Shown: piece after piece, positions 50,063 through 59,413 of the stretch
How the letters are laid out: every line of letters starts with the position of its first letter
Position numbering within the stretch: position 1 is the first letter of the stretch
DNA from: Planctomycetota bacterium
Lineage (GTDB): Bacteria > Planctomycetota > UBA1135 > UBA2386
Assembly (NCBI GenBank): GCA_020638655.1
Contig: JACKIC010000011.1
Span: forward strand, 62,001-126,000
DNA: 64,000 nucleotides
Direction: 5' to 3'
The notes under the pieces: model-generated
What the model saw: only the letters and a program-made list of their open reading frames with translations
Told to the model about the DNA's origin: nothing
The model's database searches: none
Program-made: the position numbers and the translations under genes

Positions 50063-51789
50063 AGCGCACGCGGGCGCTGCTGTTGGTCTGGCTCGGCGCG
50101 TTCGCGGCGTTCTTCTGCACCGCGCACGGCAACCTCGAGAGCCTCGACTCGACGTTCACGATGCACGCCGCGAGGGCGTTGCTGCACCGCGGTGACTCGG
50201 GGCTGCTCGGTAGCGGGCAGGCGGGCGCCTCGCGCAGCGAGCAGGAGATCGTCGCCCTCATCGCCGACCGCGCCGCGCACGGCGTGCAGGCCTACGGCAA
50301 GGTCGGCCGGAACGGCCTCACCTACGTGTGGTTCCCGATGGGCCACGTCTGGCTGATGGTGCCGTGCGTCGCCCTCGGCGACGCGCTGCAGGCCGTGTTC
50401 CCGTCGCTCGAGGAGCGCTTCCGAACCGCCAGTCGCGCCTCGCCGCAGTCCTACCGATTCAGCGAGTTCGTGACTAGCCACGCGGCCGTCGCGATGCTCC
50501 TGCCGCCGCTGTTCGGCGCGACCTCGGTGCTGCTGCTCTTCCTGATCGCCGGCGCGCTCGGCGCCGCGCCGCGCGACGCCGCGTGGTCGACGGCGGCGAT
50601 CGCATTGGCGACGCAGCTGTTCCCGCTCGGCAGCGAGACGCTGTCCGACGGGCCCGGGATGTGTTTCCTGCTCGCCGCGCTCTACGCGACGGTGCGCGCG
50701 CACTGCGGCACCGCCACCGTGCGCACGCTCCTGCTCGGCGGTCTCGCGGCTGGCGCAGCCGTGCTGACGCGTTATCCGCACGGCCTGCTCGTGCCGCCCC
50801 TGCTGCTCGCGGTCGCGCTCGCCGGGCTGCGCCGCGGCCGGCGCGCCGACGCGCTTTGGTTCGCGCTCGGCGGCCTGCCGTGCCTGCTGCTGTTGTTGAC
50901 GGTCGACCACCTGCGCTTCGGGTCGGTCTCGGACACGGGTTATCCAGCGGCAGGGTCGTGGTTCAACTACCCGGTCTACTTCGGCGTGCTCAAGCTGCTC
51001 ATCGCCGCCGGCAAGGGCATCCTGTGGTTCTCGCCGATGCTGTGGCTGGCGCTGCCCGCCGCGACGTCGCGGGCGCGCGTGCCCGAGCTGCGGTGGCTCG
51101 CCTGGCTCCTGTTCGCGATCCCGATGCTGATGTTCGGCTCGACCAACGGCTGGCAGTCGGGGCAGTGCTGGGGCGTGCGCTACGTCACCCCGGGGGTGGT
51201 CGCGCTGTGTGCGCTCGCGCTGCCGCAGGCCTTGCCGTGGCGTTCGTTTCGCCGGACCTTCCTGCTGCTGTTCGCCGCCGGTGCGTTCGTCAACCTGACC
51301 TCGGTGATCGCGCCGACGCGCGGTCACAACCAGCTCGCGGGCCAGGCCGTCAGGGCGATGTACGACCGCGAGCTCGCAGCCGGCCAGATCACCGAAGCCG
51401 ATCGCCACGGCGTCGACGAGGCCGACCACTACTTCTTCCTGCCGCGCTTCTCGCCGCTGCACGCCAACTGGACCTACGCGTTCAAGTCGTGGCGGGGCGA
51501 CTTCGAAGACGCGAGCGGCGCGCCGCGCAACGGCAGCGCCAACACCATCGGACCGCTGTTCGGCATCGAGGCCGTGCCTGGCGCGATGCCGCCGCAGGAC
51601 CTCGCGCCGGTGCAGTGGGAGGACCGCGGCGGCCGCCACCTGTGGTGGGTGTTCTGGGGCACGCTGCTGGGGGTACCGGCCCTGCTCCTGCTGCTGCCGG
51701 CCCTGGCCGTCGCCGTCGTGGCGACCTGGCTGGGCTGGCGCGGGGTGCTGGCGATGCCCGCGCCCGTCGAAATCCCCGACACCCGGTAA
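50059..51789 (+). CDS. Polytopic membrane protein, GT-C glycosyltransferase-like
   Basis: The 576-residue protein starts at GTG 50059 within the previous stop. It has about eleven membrane helices. The first periplasmic loop carries an acidic SLDSTFTMHAARALL segment (about 30-44), a layout common in GT-C enzymes of the ArnT/PMT type. The later loop with GWQSGQCWGVRYVTPG is also seen in such hypothetical mannosyltransferases. The long C-terminal periplasmic part (about 420-530) precedes a final helix. The donor and acceptor are unknown. It could be a second lipid-linked sugar-using transferase besides the one at 29628. Confidence 0.7.
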   Translation: MKRTRALLLVWLGAFAAFFCTAHGNLESLDSTFTMHAARALLHRGDSGLLGSGQAGASRSEQEIVALIADRAAHGVQAYGKVGRNGLTYVWFPMGHVWLMVPCVALGDALQAVFPSLEERFRTASRASPQSYRFSEFVTSHAAVAMLLPPLFGATSVLLLFLIAGALGAAPRDAAWSTAAIALATQLFPLGSETLSDGPGMCFLLAALYATVRAHCGTATVRTLLLGGLAAGAAVLTRYPHGLLVPPLLLAVALAGLRRGRRADALWFALGGLPCLLLLLTVDHLRFGSVSDTGYPAAGSWFNYPVYFGVLKLLIAAGKGILWFSPMLWLALPAATSRARVPELRWLAWLLFAIPMLMFGSTNGWQSGQCWGVRYVTPGVVALCALALPQALPWRSFRRTFLLLFAAGAFVNLTSVIAPTRGHNQLAGQAVRAMYDRELAAGQITEADRHGVDEADHYFFLPRFSPLHANWTYAFKSWRGDFEDASGAPRNGSANTIGPLFGIEAVPGAMPPQDLAPVQWEDRGGRHLWWVFWGTLLGVPALLLLLPALAVAVVATWLGWRGVLAMPAPVEIPDTR

Positions 51790-51840
51790 AGCCGATGGCA
51801 GGGGCGGTTCGATAGAGCCCGCGGAGATCGAACCGGCCCG

Positions 51841-53367
51841 ATGACCTTCAGCACCCTGACCCTGTCCCTCGCCCTGTTCCTGTGTCCGCAGGACCCCGGC
51901 GCCCGCTCGCTCGACGTCGTCGAACTCAAGAACGGCGACCAGCTCGAGGGCCGCGTCACCACGCAGCTCGACGGCTACGTCGAGATCGAGCTGCAGGCCG
52001 GCGCGACCATCGGCCTGAGCATGGCGCAGATCGCCTCGATCAAGCTCGGCGCCGGCGCCGCGGCCCGGGCCGACAAGGGCCCGATGCAGCCGCGCAGCGA
52101 GTGGTTCGTGCTCTACGACGGCGAGGGCAAGTCCGTCGGCTGGCTGCAGGCGGGCGTCGCCGTGGCCAGCGACGGCAGCCTGACGATCAGCGAGGAATAC
52201 GAATTCCGGCAGGCGCACCGGCGCTACCAGGTGACCTCGCTGTGCAAGGCGGACAGCAACTTCGTGCCGCAGAGCTGCTACTTCCGTGAACGCATCAGCG
52301 AGCCGGTGCTCGGCATCTCGATGGTGCCGGGTGAGAACCACGGCCAGGCCGATCGCGTCGTCGACGAACGCATCATCGAAGGCGCGTGTCAGGGCGACCA
52401 CCTGCACGTGCAGCAGCTCGACCACAGCGGCCGCCGCGAGCGCGATCTGCCGTGGTCCGAGCGCGACACCTTCCCGCTGCTGGCGCGCGCCGTCGCGCGC
52501 CACACCGGCGCGGCGCTGCCGCAGACCACGATGTACGACCCGGCCAACGACGAGATCGTCGCGCGCGCCATCGACGCGGCCCGCGCGCGCCGGATCACCT
52601 GGGAGGGCAAGCCGCTCGAGATCACCGAGTTCGCCGAATCGTCGGCGAACGGTCGCAACAGCGTCTGGCTCGACGCCACCGCGCAGACCCTGCGCCGCGA
52701 GCTCGCCGGACCGGCCCTGGTCGCCGTGCGCAGCGAAGCCGAGTCGGCGCGCCGTCTCGCCGGCGGCGTCTCGATCCCCAGCTCGTTCGTGATCGAAGCG
52801 GGCGGCACGTTCGCCTGCTGGCGACCGAACCCGTGCTGGAGCATCGTCGACGAGGTGCCTGCCGGACGGCTGGTTCTGAGCGGTCCGATGCCGAACGCGA
52901 GCATCGCGATCACGCGCCTCGACCACCTCGAGCCCGGCGCGTCGCTGGCGACCGCCGCGGACGCGGTCGGCAACTGGTTCCTGCTGCTGCACCCCGAGCT
53001 GCGCTTCGAGAGCCGCAGCTCCGTCGAGGTCAAGGGCAAGGACGCCGTGCGCCTGTGCGCGACCGGCAAGCACCTGCGCGCTACGGTCGACGTGGTGCCG
53101 CAGGAGGACCGCTTCCTGGTGCTGGTCTGCATCGCCGACCGGCAGGACTGGGACGAGCTGCAGCCCGACTTCGAGTTCGTCACGCGGTCGCTCGAGCTCG
53201 ACGCGCAGGCGATCGAGCCCCGGCTGCAGGGTCCCGTCAAGGGACAGCAGGCCCGCGAACGCACGCCGCAAGGTCGCGCGCACGAACTGCCGGCGGCGAC
53301 TGCGCCCTCGGCCAAGCCCGAACCGGCGCGCAAGCTGCCGCTGGTGCGCGTGCCCGACGACGGCTGA
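51841..53367 (+). CDS. Secreted hypothetical protein
   Basis: I do not recognise this 508-residue protein as a whole. It has a short signal peptide (LTLSLALFLCPQDPGARS; about 1-19). Next is a small beta-domain, VVELKNGDQLEGRVTTQLDG (about 27-46), which resembles a repeat common in Planctomycetota secreted proteins in which KNGD...G.V is followed by IASI. The remaining part is mixed, with a Lys/Pro-rich tail (about 450-508). No catalytic site is seen. A possible -10-like GATAGA lies near 51811. It is probably periplasmic or surface-exposed and is convergent with comM. Confidence 0.7.
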   Translation: MTFSTLTLSLALFLCPQDPGARSLDVVELKNGDQLEGRVTTQLDGYVEIELQAGATIGLSMAQIASIKLGAGAAARADKGPMQPRSEWFVLYDGEGKSVGWLQAGVAVASDGSLTISEEYEFRQAHRRYQVTSLCKADSNFVPQSCYFRERISEPVLGISMVPGENHGQADRVVDERIIEGACQGDHLHVQQLDHSGRRERDLPWSERDTFPLLARAVARHTGAALPQTTMYDPANDEIVARAIDAARARRITWEGKPLEITEFAESSANGRNSVWLDATAQTLRRELAGPALVAVRSEAESARRLAGGVSIPSSFVIEAGGTFACWRPNPCWSIVDEVPAGRLVLSGPMPNASIAITRLDHLEPGASLATAADAVGNWFLLLHPELRFESRSSVEVKGKDAVRLCATGKHLRATVDVVPQEDRFLVLVCIADRQDWDELQPDFEFVTRSLELDAQAIEPRLQGPVKGQQARERTPQGRAHELPAATAPSAKPEPARKLPLVRVPDDG

Positions 53368-53380
53368 TCGGTCGCGTCGT

Positions 53381-54925
53381 TCACGGTGTGGCCGCGAAGG
53401 TGCGGTCCTCCCGACCGCGCAGCGCCGCGGCCTCGAACACGTCGACGTCCTCGACGGCCGGACGGTCGTCGAGATCGGCGAGCGTGCGCGCCAGGCGCAG
53501 CAACCGGACGCGACCGCGACCGGTCTCGTGCCGGCGCCGCAGCACCTCGTCGAGGAGGCGCAGGGTGCCTTCGGCGGCGTCGCACGCGCGCAGCAGCGCG
53601 TCCCCGTCGAGTCGGGCGTTGCCGAGGTCGGTGTCCGAGCGGTGCGCGCGGCGGCGGTGCAGCTGCCGCGACCGCGCCGCCAGCACCCGCTGTCGCCAGT
53701 GTTCGGTGCCGCCCCCGGGCTCCGGCGGGCCGCGCAGCTCCGCGGGGTCGAGCGCCGGGATCTCGGCACGCAGGTCGATGCGGTCGAGCAGCGGACCGGA
53801 CAGGCGCGATCGGTAGCGTGACACGGCCGCAGGGGTGCAACGGCACGGGCGCTGGCGGTGGCCGACGTAGCCGCACGGGCACGGGTTCATCGCGGCGACC
53901 AGCAGCAGGCGGGCCGGCATCGTCACCGTGCGCAGCGCCCGCCCGACCGTGACGGTGCCGTCTTCGAGCGGCTGCCGCAGCGCCTCCAGCGCGTCGCGGC
54001 GGAACTCGGGCAGTTCGTCGAGGAACAGCACGCCGCGGTGTGCCAGGGTGATCTCGCCGGGCCGCACCTCGGTGCCGCCGCCCAGCAGGCTCACGGTCGA
54101 ACTGGTGTGGTGGGGGGCGCGGAAGGGCCGCGCGTCTGCGCCCGGCAGACACAGCCCCGCCGCGGCGTGCGTCTGCAGGATCTCGAGTCGTTCGGTCGGC
54201 GACGGCGGCGGCAGCAGGCCGGGCAGCCGCCGCAGCAGCGCGCTCTTGCCGGTTCCCGGCGGGCCGACGAACAGCAGGTTGTGGCCGCCCGCCGCCGCAA
54301 CCGCCAGGGCGCGCTTGGCCGACGCCAGTCCACGCAGGTCGGCGAGGTCCGGCACGGCCGCGCCCTGCGGCGGCGGGATCGCGGGCACGGGCGGCAGGTC
54401 CCGGTGCCCGGCCAGCCAGTGGATGGCATCGGCGAGGGTGGTGGTGGCGTGCACCGGCAGGCCTTCGATCACCTGACACAGCGCTGCGTCCTGAGGGCTG
54501 CACAAGAGGCCGCGCGCCCCCGCCGCCCGCGCTGCCAGCGCGACGCTGACTGCGCCGCGCGCCGGCAGGACGTGACCCCGCAACGAGACCTCGCCGAACG
54601 CGAACAGGTCGCGGGTCCGTTCGGGCGCGAACAGGCCGCCCGCGCCGGCCAGCGCGAGCGCCAGCGGCAGATCGAAGCCGCTGCCCTGCTTGCGCAGCGC
54701 CGCCGGCGCGAAGTTGACCGTGGTGATGCCGCGCGGCTGGGGCAGGCCGAGCGCGAAGAACGCCTGCAGCACGCGGTGGTAGGCCTCGCGCACGCAGGCG
54801 TCGACGAGTCCGAGCAGCCGCGGCGTGCCGTCGCTGGCGTGGCGGGTGGTCGCCTCGACCGCGACGGGAACGGCGTCGACGCCCTGCACCAGTCCGCAGC
54901 CGATGGTGATGGTCGGTGTGTCCAC
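53381..54925 (-). CDS. comM: ComM/YifB family AAA+ Mg-chelatase-like ATPase
   Basis: The 514-residue product (GTG 54925; ATG 54973 would add 16 residues) has the N-terminal Lon-protease-like ChlI domain, in which GVDAVPVAVE, GLVDACVREAYHRV and GFDLPLALALAG fit the family. The Mg_chelatase AAA+ domain follows, with Walker A GPPGTGKSALL (221-231), Walker B VLFLDELPEF and the NPCPCGYVGH cysteine segment, and then the C-terminal domain with YRSRLSGPLLDRIDL. ComM is a hexameric helicase that drives branch migration in natural transformation. This is of interest because the window also holds type IV pilus genes, though dprA is not seen. Confidence 0.95.
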   Translation of the reverse strand: MDTPTITIGCGLVQGVDAVPVAVEATTRHASDGTPRLLGLVDACVREAYHRVLQAFFALGLPQPRGITTVNFAPAALRKQGSGFDLPLALALAGAGGLFAPERTRDLFAFGEVSLRGHVLPARGAVSVALAARAAGARGLLCSPQDAALCQVIEGLPVHATTTLADAIHWLAGHRDLPPVPAIPPPQGAAVPDLADLRGLASAKRALAVAAAGGHNLLFVGPPGTGKSALLRRLPGLLPPPSPTERLEILQTHAAAGLCLPGADARPFRAPHHTSSTVSLLGGGTEVRPGEITLAHRGVLFLDELPEFRRDALEALRQPLEDGTVTVGRALRTVTMPARLLLVAAMNPCPCGYVGHRQRPCRCTPAAVSRYRSRLSGPLLDRIDLRAEIPALDPAELRGPPEPGGGTEHWRQRVLAARSRQLHRRRAHRSDTDLGNARLDGDALLRACDAAEGTLRLLDEVLRRRHETGRGRVRLLRLARTLADLDDRPAVEDVDVFEAAALRGREDRTFAATP

Positions 54926-55026
54926 ACCATGCTTGTGGTTCGACCGCGTCCAGCGTGACGGGTCTCGAGGCAAATCCGTGTGACGTCGTCCGCGGCGCGG
55001 CCACGAAGCAGGCGGAGGACTCCGCG

Positions 55027-56073
55027 GTGAAGGACGCGCACGATGCCATGTTCCGATTCACGTTCGGACAGCCCGAACACGCGGCGGCGTTGCTGCGGTC
55101 CATATTGCCGGCGGCCGTGGCGGAGGCGATCGACTGGGCGACGCTGCGACCGCTTCCCGGTACGCAGGTGGAGCGGCGTCTGCGGCGCCAGCAGTGCGAT
55201 CTGTTGTTCGCGGCGCGCGCCGGCGGCCGGTCCGTGCGCGTCTACCTGCTGTTCGAGCACAAGTCGCGCAGCGAGCCGTGGGCCGTCGTGCAGATGCTCG
55301 GCTACGTGGTCGGCATCTGGCGCGACCTGCTGCGTCGCAGGCCTCGTCCCCGCCGTCTGCCGCTCGTGATCCCCGTGCTGTTGCACCACGGCCGGCGAGG
55401 CTGGGCCGCGGCGACCACGCTCGGCGAACTCCTCGAGCTCGAAGGCCTGCGAGGCGCCGCGAGCGTCTGGCTGCAGGCGTTCCAGCCGCAGTTCCGCATC
55501 GTGGTGCGGAGCCTCGCCGACAGTTCCCCCGAGGATCTGCGCCGCATGTCGCTGACGCTGCTGGGCAAGGTCACGCTCGCCGCGCTGCAGTTCCTGCCCG
55601 GCGCGTCCTCCGACCGCGTCCTGGCCGCGATCGCCGACTGGGCGCTGCTGCTGCGTGACCTGGTGCGCGCGCCGTCGGGGGAGGAGGCCCTTGTCGCGCT
55701 GACGAACTACGTCTTCACTACCACACCTGTCGAACACGAGGCGCTGATCGAGGTCGTGGCGACGACCTTGGGCGCCAGGGAGTCCATGATCATGAAGTCC
55801 GCAGCGGCGAGGTTGCATGCGCTCGGCCGGGCCGAAGGCCGGGCGGAGGGCAAGGCAGAAGGCAAGGCAGAGGGCAAGGCCGAAGGCAAGGCAGAGGGCT
55901 ACGTCGCCGGTCGCGCCGAGCTGGTGCTGCACCTTCTGTCGGCGAAGTTCGGCGAGCTGTCCGAGGCCGCGCGGGAACGCATCCTGGCTGGCAACCTGAC
56001 CGAGCTCGAGGCGTGGGCGCTGCGTTGTCTGGACGCGGGCACGCTGGCGCAGGTGTTCGCGGACGAAGCCTAG
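55027..56073 (+). CDS. Rpn family PD-(D/E)XK nuclease (transposase_31/DUF4351)
   Basis: The 348-residue protein starts at GTG 55027, which has GGAGG 8 nt upstream and gives the family-like start KDAHDAMFRFTFG. The nuclease core shows D58 in QQCDLLFAAR and E77-x-K79 in YLLFEHKSR, the PD-(D/E)XK pattern of recombination-promoting nucleases such as RpnA. A repeated AEGK spacer (about 236-258) leads to a C-terminal DUF4351-type segment, LSAKFGELSEAARERILAGN. Relatives are often called transposases but have no demonstrated transposition; no flanking inverted repeats were seen. Confidence 0.88.
   Translation: MKDAHDAMFRFTFGQPEHAAALLRSILPAAVAEAIDWATLRPLPGTQVERRLRRQQCDLLFAARAGGRSVRVYLLFEHKSRSEPWAVVQMLGYVVGIWRDLLRRRPRPRRLPLVIPVLLHHGRRGWAAATTLGELLELEGLRGAASVWLQAFQPQFRIVVRSLADSSPEDLRRMSLTLLGKVTLAALQFLPGASSDRVLAAIADWALLLRDLVRAPSGEEALVALTNYVFTTTPVEHEALIEVVATTLGARESMIMKSAAARLHALGRAEGRAEGKAEGKAEGKAEGKAEGYVAGRAELVLHLLSAKFGELSEAARERILAGNLTELEAWALRCLDAGTLAQVFADEA
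55831..55902 (+). repeat. Six tandem 12-bp in-frame repeats
   Basis: Six units of the type GCAGAGGGCAAG, varying at third positions, encode AEGK/AEGR between the nuclease core and the C-terminal domain of the Rpn protein. Similar AEGR/AEGK linkers are common in this family, so length variation is expected. Confidence 0.85.
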
Positions 56074-56090
56074 ACCGGTCCCACGGGCGG

Positions 56091-57647
56091 CTACCAGTCG
56101 GCGGCCGCAGCCGTCGCCGCGAGGGCCGCGACCTCGTGCGCGACCTGCCGCGCGTCGCCGATGGTCAGGTTGGGCACTCGGGTCGGCGAGCCGCCGGCGA
56201 CGTAGATGGTCATCTCGGCGAGGCCCAGCAGCAACGCCAGCGGCCCCTGCTGCACGACGACGGCCTGCACCTTGGCGGTGGGCACATAGGCGAGGTAGCG
56301 GCCGACGATGCCGTGGCGCAGCGCGAAGAACCGCGGGCTCACCGCCAGGCCGAGGTTTCGGTAGGTCAGGATGCCCAGCACGAACCAGGTCGGGATCAGC
56401 AGCAGCGCGAGCAACGCGCCTGCGCCGGACGAGGACCAGAACGCGGCGACGGCCAGGGTCGCGAGGATCGCGCCTTGCAGGGTCGTGCGCAGCACCAGCA
56501 GCGGCGAGCCGCGGCGCCACGAAAACTCGGTGGCTTCGATGCCCGGCAGCAGCGCGGGCAGGATCTCGTCGGTGACCGGCAGCTTCGCCAGCGGCACGAC
56601 GACGTCCCAGCCGCCGGCGTTGTCCTCACCCTGCGCGCGGCTGCCGCCGGCCGAGTCGGCCTTGACCACCGCGAGCCCGAGCAGGCGGCGCAACCACGGT
56701 TGTTCGACGGTGACGCGCTGGATGCGCTCGAGGGGCAGGGTCTTGCTGCGCGTGGTCAACAGGCCGAAGCGCCGCTGCAGCACGGTGCCGCGCAGCGTCA
56801 GCGAGAAGCCGTGAAACTGCACCAGGTTGCCCAGCGTGGCCGTGGCGATGCCGAAGGCCATCACCGCCAGCAACAGGCTCACCAGCAGCGCCACCAGGAC
56901 CAGCGGCGAGAACTGCCCCAGCCACTGCCGCACGGTGCCGGCGAGGCCTTGCAGCTGCGTCGCGAAGCCGAGCTGTTCGGCGAGCTGCAGCGCCGCGAAG
57001 CCGGTGACCACGAACGCCGACAACCGCAGGTCGGTGAGGCCGCGCAGCAGCAGGTCGCTGGTCGAGCTGCGGTGCACGAGGTACTCGGGTTCTGGTTCGG
57101 GCTCGGGCTGAGGCGTCGCGGGAGCGCCCTCACCGGTCGCTGGCGTCGGGGCGGCCAGCAGCCGGGTGCGGCGCGCCTCGAGCAGCACCTCGCGCAGGTG
57201 GTCCGCGTCCTGCCGCGACAGGGCGTCGAGGCGGGCCTCGACGCCGCGCCCCGATGCGGTCTCGACGAGCACCACGGTCAGCCCGAGCACGCGGCGCAGG
57301 ATCGTCGACTCGAAGCCCAGGTCCTGGATGCGATCGAGCGGGATGCGGCGCTCCTGGCGTTCGAGGATGCCTTCGCGGATGCGCAGCTCCTCGCCGGTCA
57401 GCGTGTACTCGAGGGTCAGGTAGCGCGCCAACGCGGTGCCCAGGCGCACCAGGAACATCACCCCGGCGACGACCAGCAGCCATGGCTGCTGGGTCACCAA
57501 GGCGGCGACGACCAGGAACAGCACCTGCTGCACCGAGTCCAGGAGGCGCAGTAGCAGCACCAGCGGGTGCAGGTGGCCGCGGGCCAGCACCGGCGCGTCC
57601 ACCGGCGGCGCAGCGGGCGGTGCGCCGGCGTCAGAGGCGTCCGTCAC
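56091..57647 (-). CDS. Bacterial PH-domain membrane protein, YdbT-like
   Basis: The 518-residue protein has paired membrane helices alternating with bPH_2 (DUF304) domains: one near 75-150 (EYTLTGEELRIREGILERQE), one near 250-330 (FHGFSLTLRGTVLQRRFGLL) and a third near 415-505. Each contains the typical R-x-IPLDRIQDL / TLPLERIQRV strand. This is the Bacillus YdbT layout. YdbS and YdbT are membrane proteins with a proposed role in envelope homeostasis or antimicrobial-peptide resistance. Its start overlaps the end of the YdbS-like gene by 17 nt. Confidence 0.88.
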   Translation of the reverse strand: MTDASDAGAPPAAPPVDAPVLARGHLHPLVLLLRLLDSVQQVLFLVVAALVTQQPWLLVVAGVMFLVRLGTALARYLTLEYTLTGEELRIREGILERQERRIPLDRIQDLGFESTILRRVLGLTVVLVETASGRGVEARLDALSRQDADHLREVLLEARRTRLLAAPTPATGEGAPATPQPEPEPEPEYLVHRSSTSDLLLRGLTDLRLSAFVVTGFAALQLAEQLGFATQLQGLAGTVRQWLGQFSPLVLVALLVSLLLAVMAFGIATATLGNLVQFHGFSLTLRGTVLQRRFGLLTTRSKTLPLERIQRVTVEQPWLRRLLGLAVVKADSAGGSRAQGEDNAGGWDVVVPLAKLPVTDEILPALLPGIEATEFSWRRGSPLLVLRTTLQGAILATLAVAAFWSSSGAGALLALLLIPTWFVLGILTYRNLGLAVSPRFFALRHGIVGRYLAYVPTAKVQAVVVQQGPLALLLGLAEMTIYVAGGSPTRVPNLTIGDARQVAHEVAALAATAAAADW

Positions 57648-58131
57648 CGCGCATCTGCACGATGCGATCGCGCAGCTCCTGGGCTCGGGCCAGCGACAGA
57701 CCGGGCACGCGGAACGCCGAGCCCTCGTTGCCGGCGGTGAACACGATCAGGGTGGCCAGGCCGAACAGTCGCTCGATCGGGCCGCGCAGCAGGTCGACGT
57801 GCTGCATGCGCCGCACGGGCACGGCGCGCTCCTCGACGAACAGGATGCCGTAGCGCAGCAGCAGAAGGTCGCCGAGGAAGCCGTAGCGCCAGCGCGCATA
57901 GGTCAGCGGCGGCAGCAGCAGCGCGAGCGCCGCGAAGCCCAGGCAGGCGCCGAGCAGCAGGTTCTCGTAGGTCTGCGACCAGCCGGTCCAGTGCTCCTGC
58001 AGCAGCGGTCGCGCGACGAACCACAGCAGCGCGCCGAGGAACAGGGCGCCCAGCCCGTCGGAGATCACCCAGTAGCCGACGACGCGCGCCTGCAGGCGGT
58101 CGGTGGGAACGGGTGGGGGCGCGGCGTCCAT
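57631..58131 (-). CDS. Bacterial PH-domain membrane protein, YdbS-like
   Basis: The 166-residue protein has two membrane helices (about 22-43 and 56-76) and one bPH_2 domain with WRYGFLGDLLLLRYGILFVE (about 82-101) and VPVRRMQHVDL, as in YdbS. It overlaps the following YdbT-like gene by 17 nt, so the two are coupled and probably form one complex. The substrate or signal is unknown. Confidence 0.88.
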   Translation of the reverse strand: MDAAPPPVPTDRLQARVVGYWVISDGLGALFLGALLWFVARPLLQEHWTGWSQTYENLLLGACLGFAALALLLPPLTYARWRYGFLGDLLLLRYGILFVEERAVPVRRMQHVDLLRGPIERLFGLATLIVFTAGNEGSAFRVPGLSLARAQELRDRIVQMRGDGRL

Positions 58132-58207
58132 GGCGCGAGCGTGTACGACCAGCCGCGCGCTTGCAACAGAGGGCTGGCCGGTTCGGCGCGGCCGGCGGCG
58201 CGGCGGC

Positions 58208-59299
58208 TCAGCGCACGTTGAACGCGCCGACGACCTGCGCCAGCTGGCCGACCTGCGAGGTGGTCTCGGCGGCGGTGTTGGCCAACGACTGCGAGCCCTC
58301 GGCGTTGCGCTGGGTGACGTTGTTGACCTCGTCGAGGCCGCGGGTGATCTGCTGGATGCCGCTCGACTGTTCGCGCGTGCTGGTCGCGATCTGCTCCATC
58401 AAGCCGTTGACCTTGGCCGTGGTGCTGACGATCTCGCGCAGCACGCCGTCGACCTCCTCGGAGATCTGGCTGCCGCGCTGTGCGCGCTGGCTGGCCTCGC
58501 TGATCAGCGACGAGGTGTTCTTCGCCGCCTCGGCGCTGCGCTGGGCGAGGTTGCGCACCTCCTCGGCGACGACCGCGAAACCCTTGCCGGCTTCGCCGGC
58601 GCGCGCCGCCTCGACCGCGGCGTTGAGCGCCAGCAGGTTGGTCTGGAAGGCGATGTCGTCGATCACCTTGATGATGCGCGAGATCTCGTTGCTCGAGGTC
58701 TGGATCTGACCCATCGCCTCGACCATGCGCTGCATCGCCGAGCTGCCCTTGGTCGCCGAGGTCTCCGCGCCGCGCGCCAGCTCGTTGGCCTGCTGCGCGT
58801 TGGCGGCGCTGCCCTGCACGACCTGGGCCATCTCCTCGAGCGCGGCGCTGATCTCCTGCATCGACGCGGACTGGTCCTGTGCGCCGCTGGCGACGTTCTG
58901 GCTGTTCTGGAAGAAGCGTTCGACGCCTTCCTGGATCTGCTCGGTGCAGCGCGTGACGTCGCTCACCATGGTGCGGACCTTCGTCACGAACGCGTTGAGG
59001 CTGGTGCCCAGCTGCCCGGCTTCTCCCGGCGCGGCGGTGTCGAAGGTGGTGTCGAGGTTGCCCTTGCCGTGCGTCATCGCCTGCAGGCCGTCGAGCACCT
59101 TGCCGATGCCGGCGCCGCCGCGGCCGCGATGGAATGCAGCCCCCAGGCTGCCCGCAGCGGCGAACGCGCACAGCGACAGCAGCGCCATGTGGCCGGTCGG
59201 CCCGAAGGCCGGCCAGGCGACCGTCGTGGCGAGCGCGACTGGGGCGATCGCCGTGGCGGTGGGGACGAGAGCGGTGCGGAGCAGTTGCTTGACGTTCAT
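58208..59299 (-). CDS. Methyl-accepting chemotaxis protein without a ligand domain
   Basis: The 363-residue receptor starts at ATG 59299. Two hydrophobic segments (about 7-30 and 37-56) are separated by only about seven residues, so there is no periplasmic sensor domain. A HAMP-like linker and the long signalling coiled coil follow, with the conserved hairpin tip IDDIAFQTNLLALNAAVEAA and the EEVRNLAQRSAEAAK region. Gln/Glu sites such as NAQQANELARGAETSA could be methylated. It may report on a partner or on the membrane state. No cheA, cheW or cheR lies in the window. Confidence 0.92.
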   Translation of the reverse strand: MNVKQLLRTALVPTATAIAPVALATTVAWPAFGPTGHMALLSLCAFAAAGSLGAAFHRGRGGAGIGKVLDGLQAMTHGKGNLDTTFDTAAPGEAGQLGTSLNAFVTKVRTMVSDVTRCTEQIQEGVERFFQNSQNVASGAQDQSASMQEISAALEEMAQVVQGSAANAQQANELARGAETSATKGSSAMQRMVEAMGQIQTSSNEISRIIKVIDDIAFQTNLLALNAAVEAARAGEAGKGFAVVAEEVRNLAQRSAEAAKNTSSLISEASQRAQRGSQISEEVDGVLREIVSTTAKVNGLMEQIATSTREQSSGIQQITRGLDEVNNVTQRNAEGSQSLANTAAETTSQVGQLAQVVGAFNVR

Positions 59300-59397
59300 T
59301 GGGCCGGTACCTGGTCCCGCGGATATCGGCAACGCCCGCGCCCGGGATTGAGGTCGCGCCCGCCGTTTCGCGCCGTTCGCACCGGGGCCGTAGCGCG

Positions 59398-59403
59398 TAG
59401 ACT
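59398..59403 (+). promoter_or_regulatory. Possible -10 element before the serine hydrolase gene
   Basis: TAGACT ends 10 nt before the ATG at 59414, so a start of transcription 6-8 nt downstream would give a leader of only a few bases. The same hexamer occurs at 7380. Confidence 0.35.
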
Positions 59404-59413
59404 CGGCGCCCTC

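Noticed and set aside
55027..56073. Rpn-type gene as a transposable element.
   Set aside because: No terminal inverted repeats, target duplications or second mobile gene were seen; relatives are nucleases that do not define an element on their own.
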